Assembly (NCBI GenBank): GCA_039105265.1
Contig: JAPFFF010000005.1
Span: forward strand, 3,767,501-3,831,500
Reading direction: 5' to 3'
From: Tritrichomonas musculus
Lineage: Eukaryota; Parabasalia; Tritrichomonadida; Tritrichomonadidae
DNA: 64,000 nucleotides
Shown: piece by piece, positions 60,828 through 64,000 of the stretch
How the letters are laid out: each line of letters begins with the position of its first letter
Numbering within the stretch: position 1 is the first letter of the stretch
The notes under the pieces: generated by a model
What the model was told of the DNA's origin: nothing
What the model saw: the letters and a program-made list of their open reading frames with translations, nothing else
Databases searched by the model: none
Program-made: the position numbers and the translations under genes

Positions 60828-62720
60828 AATTCGTTTTTAAATATTTGAATATTCAAATATTTAATTAATCCTTCTGGATGTGTAGTAGTGAAAAATTCAA
60901 TTCTTTTCAGACTTATTGACTTTTTATCTTCATCCCAATTTGGTCCTTTATGAACTATTTTAAAATTACTTCATCTGATTGTTTCAAAATTGAATCTTGT
61001 CAATCAATGATTGTGTTCATCTCTCAAAGTTATATCATCAGTGATTGATTTAAATACTGGGCCCTCATTGATGAATATATCATAACTTCTGAGGATATTA
61101 TATTCATCGGCTTCTATTTCAAATCCTGTTAGATTTTTTTGGAATTCTGAAAGTGAATTCAATATACATATTTTAACCAGAACCTGAATTAAATGTATCA
61201 ATCGAATTTTTTAATAAAAGATTATAATCGAAAATTTTATAAAATTTATAAGGATCACGACCTAGGGTTGACTGTCCACTGAAATGACTGTCCCTACCTT
61301 CACTTTTTCTAAAAAATACGTTATTTTTGTCACTTTTTTTGGACAGAAAATCGTTATTTACGTCTATATTTGGTCGGAAAATACTCAAAATTTGAAAGAG
61401 CAGTCCACCAACAAAAATGATGGATAGTTTTTTCTTTAGTTAATTAATCAAAGTGTTTCAAAGATAGCAATTGATTTTTAAAATAAAATGGAGAGGAAAA
61501 AACGTTGACCAAAATTTTGAAAGCAATTAAATGAGTATTATCAAATATTGAAAAACAATAAAAATTTTATTCCGATAAAAATCAAAAATTTTCTAATTCA
61601 AATCAAAACAAATATCAATTCAAAATTTGAGGGGCTGTCCACAATTGAATTGGCTGTCCAAATATGGACAGATTTGGACTGTGGACAGCTGGTGTAAAAA
61701 AAAACGTTGCTTTTTGGACAGTCTCCTTTGAAAAAGTTGTGGACAGTCAACCCTAGATCACGACTTGAAAGAAAAACTATAAAATTTTTTTTTGTAATCA
61801 TTATTTGACAATTTTTTTAAGAAACTTAGAATTCCTTCTTCCGATGCTGATATTGGACGATAAAATGATAAAATTACTTATTAATATTGAGTTTTTACAA
61901 CATTTCTTGCTAAGATTATCATAGCTTTCTTTGTTATTGTTATTTTTATCTTCGTTTTCTTTTTGAATTTGTTGAAGGTTTACATTATAGTTGTTAATTT
62001 GATCTTATATATCCTTTAACTCTTTATCATTCTTTTGTTGGCTTTCTTTGATCATCTTTTCATTATTTTGTTGGATCGTTTTTGTTTGTTTTTCTAGAAA
62101 ATCTATTTTTGCTTTTAGATATCTTTCTGATAATTGCTAATATTATCGTTTATCTTAGACATTTGGCGATTATTTTTGTCTATTTCTGTTTTAAGCCTTT
62201 TTTCAATTTCTGATTTTTGTGAAATAAATCGTTGGCTTGTTTTTGTTTCTGATGCTTTATATTTATTATTCTGTACATCATTATTATCATTGATAATTTG
62301 ATAACTTCATCAATTCGTTTTTTATTATTTTGAATATCTATTTTTTGCTGATTAATTGTTTTCATTTGATTATCAAGTTTCTTGTACAGTTCTTGTTTCT
62401 TTTCATTATTCTCTTTTTTTCTTTTTTCTATTTCTATTTTGAGAATTTCAATCTCTTTTTTATTCTTCTCGATTTTAATACTTTCTTCATTTATTTTTTT
62501 TTTTATCAAGTTTATTAATTAAATTGTTTTGCTCATTTTCTGTTTCTTGTATTTTTTTTCAATTATGAAATTAATCTTTGATTAATATTATTTATTTTAT
62601 CTTTGATGTCATTCATTATATTTTGATTCTGATTTTCAGATTCATCATTTTGTGCATTTTGCTGGTCGATTTTTCTTCAAAAATATTAGCATAAAGAGTT
62701 ATTATTTTACTTTTACCCAT
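60828..62720 (-). pseudogene. Decayed coiled-coil protein gene
   Basis: A minus-strand host gene remnant. It begins MGKSKIITLYANIFEE at 62720, changes frame soon after, in an A-rich run, and then gives Lys/Asn-rich coiled coil (62509-62180: KIEKNKKEIEILKIEIEKRK). Further down it gives YRPISASEEGILSFLKK near 61840, which continues after the miniature element with PYKFYKIFDYNLLLKNS. Then come EADEYNILRSYDIFINEG (near 61100) and the C-terminus HPEGLIKYLNIQIF, stopping at 60828. There are several frame changes and stops plus one transposon insertion, so it is not functional as read. The family is not recognised. Confidence 0.55.
61262..61756. mobile_element. hAT-like miniature inverted-repeat element
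   Basis: 495 bp with 18-bp perfect terminal repeats, CTAGGGTTGACTGTCCAC, and an exact 8-bp target duplication ATCACGAC (61254-61261 and 61757-61764). The 8-bp duplication and the TAGGG-type end are hAT features. Subterminal copies of CTGTCC/GGACAG recur in both orientations (near 61289, 61630, 61650, 61667, 61680, 61715), as expected of transposase-binding sites. There is no transposase, so it is non-autonomous. It is inserted in the decayed coiled-coil gene, where coding similarity continues on both sides. Confidence 0.85.
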
Positions 62721-63130
62721 ATTTATAAACGGCCATTCAGATTAGCGCAAAATATTCAATACACTAAGAATTTTTTTTTCTATAAATTCGTTCAAAAAAA
62801 GAACTGTCACTAAAAAAAAAAATGAAATAAAAATATCTTGTTATTGAAAAACGATAATGGTGAAACTATTTTGTTATTGGTGTTAATTTGATGTTATATA
62901 TGAATTTGATATTTTTTAAATAAAAAAAAAACAACATTTAATTTTACTTACAAAAAAAAATGTCATAGGATGGAGAACGTTTAATTATCTTGAATGGTCA
63001 TGCATTTCAAACATCTACCAAATAAAAGTATCTTTTGATTACAATCATCAACAAAATCCAAGCATCTGCCAATAGTAAAAGATAACTTTTGATCCCAAGC
63101 TTCTTCCGATTTATTTCTCAATATTAAATA
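62721..63130. other. Spacer before the satellite
   Basis: AT-rich, with poorly preserved relatives of the downstream repeat near 63025-63090 (AAAAGTATCTTTTGATTACAA and similar). No gene is seen. Confidence 0.5.
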
Positions 63131-64000
63131 TCAAAAAGCTCCTTTTGAAGATAATCAAAAGCTTCTTTTAAAGATAATCAAAAAGTTCTTTTAAAGATAA
63201 TCAAAAGCTCCTTTTGAAGAGAAATAAAAAGTTCTTTGAAAGATAATCAAAATCTCCTTTTGCAGATAATCAAAAAGTTCTTTTAAAGATAATCAAAATC
63301 TCCTTTTGCAGATAATCAAAAAGTTCTTTTAAAGATAATCAAAAGCTTGTTTTAAAGATAATCAAAATCTCCTTTTGCAGATAATCAAAAAGTTCTTTTA
63401 AAGATAATCAAAAGCTTCTTTTAAAGATAATCAAAATCTCCTTTAGAAGATAATCAAAAAGTTCTTTTAAAGATAATCAAAAGCTTCTTTTAAAGATAAT
63501 CAAAATCTCCTTTAGAAGATAATCAAAAAGTTCTTTTAAAGATAATCAAAATCTCCTTTTGCAGATAATCAAAAAGTTCTTTTAAAGATAATCAAAAGCT
63601 CCTTTTAAAGATAATCAAAAAGTTCTTTGAAAGATAATCAAAAGCTTCTTTTAAAGATAATCAAAAAGTTCTTTTAAAGATAATCAAAAAGTTCTTTTAA
63701 AGATAATCAAAAGCTCCTTTTGCAGATAATCAAAAAGTTCTTTTAAAGATAATCAAAAAGTTCTTTTAAAGATAATCAAAAGCTCCTTTTGCAGATAATC
63801 AAAAAGTTCTTTGAAAGATAATCAAAAGCTTCTTTTAAAGATAATCAAAATCTCCTTTTGCAGATAATCAAAAGATCCTTTAGAAGATAATCAAAAGCTT
63901 CTTTTAAAGATAATCAAAATCTCCTTTTGCAGATAATCAAAAAGTTCTTTTAAAGATAATCAAAATCTCCTTTTAAAGATAATCAAAAGCTCCTTTAGAA
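63131..64000. repeat. 23-bp tandem satellite, runs off the window
   Basis: About 38 units of 23 bp. Each has the constant half AAAGATAATC (or GAAGATAATC, GCAGATAATC) followed by a 13-bp half of one of three kinds: AAAAAGTTCTTTT, AAAAGCTTCTTTT (or AAAAGCTCCTTTT), and AAAATCTCCTTTT. The kinds recur in a loose higher-order sequence. No long frame is open in either direction, so it is non-coding. The array is older at its left edge and more regular to the right. Confidence 0.95.

Noticed and set aside
63131-64000. CRISPR array
   Set aside because: Units are contiguous at 23 bp with no unique spacers and no cas genes, and the genome is eukaryotic. It is a satellite.

Overview
The window is AT-rich eukaryotic DNA that fits a parabasalid (trichomonad) nucleus, most like a Tritrichomonas-type genome. 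The evidence is the gene mix: BspA-like leucine-rich repeat (LRR) proteins, ankyrin genes with a long helical N-terminus, divergent protein kinases, a tetraspanin and Sel1 repeats. It also includes a mariner and a Maverick/Polinton. Start codons lie only a few bases after TCAYTWY-type initiators, as known from Trichomonas. No rRNA, confident tRNA or CRISPR was found. The species is an inference.

Layout. 1-6116: minus-strand ankyrin locus. An N-terminal region (about 5076-6116) is followed by at least eleven single ankyrin units separated by very AT-rich spacers. A mariner with perfect 27-bp ends (2015-3290) interrupts it. 6378-6595: small TA-flanked inverted-repeat element. 6968-16069: USP7-like deubiquitinase, tetraspanin, membrane-anchored HAD hydrolase and a bacterial-type esterase. 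16711-22701: Sel1 protein, kinase fragment and two head-to-head BspA-like LRR genes. 22916-24156: two non-autonomous inverted-repeat elements.

24432-52363: a Maverick/Polinton of about 27.9 kb with terminal inverted repeats (TIRs) of about 0.55 kb and a 5-bp target duplication. It carries a packaging ATPase, major capsid candidate, fibre-like protein, integrase and protein-primed PolB, plus several unknown genes. A second element of about 10.0 kb (40924-50944) is inserted in its PolB gene. The inner element has its own 65-bp TIRs and 5-bp duplication. It carries a CRESS-type HUH Rep-like gene, a second PolB, a possible structural gene and a 2103-residue fibre-like protein. I see no integrase, ATPase or major capsid gene in it. 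Both elements start with AGTAGTRTAC and use 5-bp duplications, so the inner one may have been mobilised by a Maverick-type integrase in trans. Both are described as fossils.

52602-64000: a kinase with a coiled-coil tail, a long non-coding stretch with a GC-richer island that could be a structured RNA, a calponin-homology protein with an EP-repeat tail, a second kinase, a decayed coiled-coil gene split by a hAT-like miniature element, and a 23-bp tandem satellite that runs off the window end.

The strongest candidates for something undescribed are the nested Rep+PolB element, the 14-17-bp divergent promoters used by both large elements, and the ankyrin array whose units sit in spacers of a recurring AT-rich motif.
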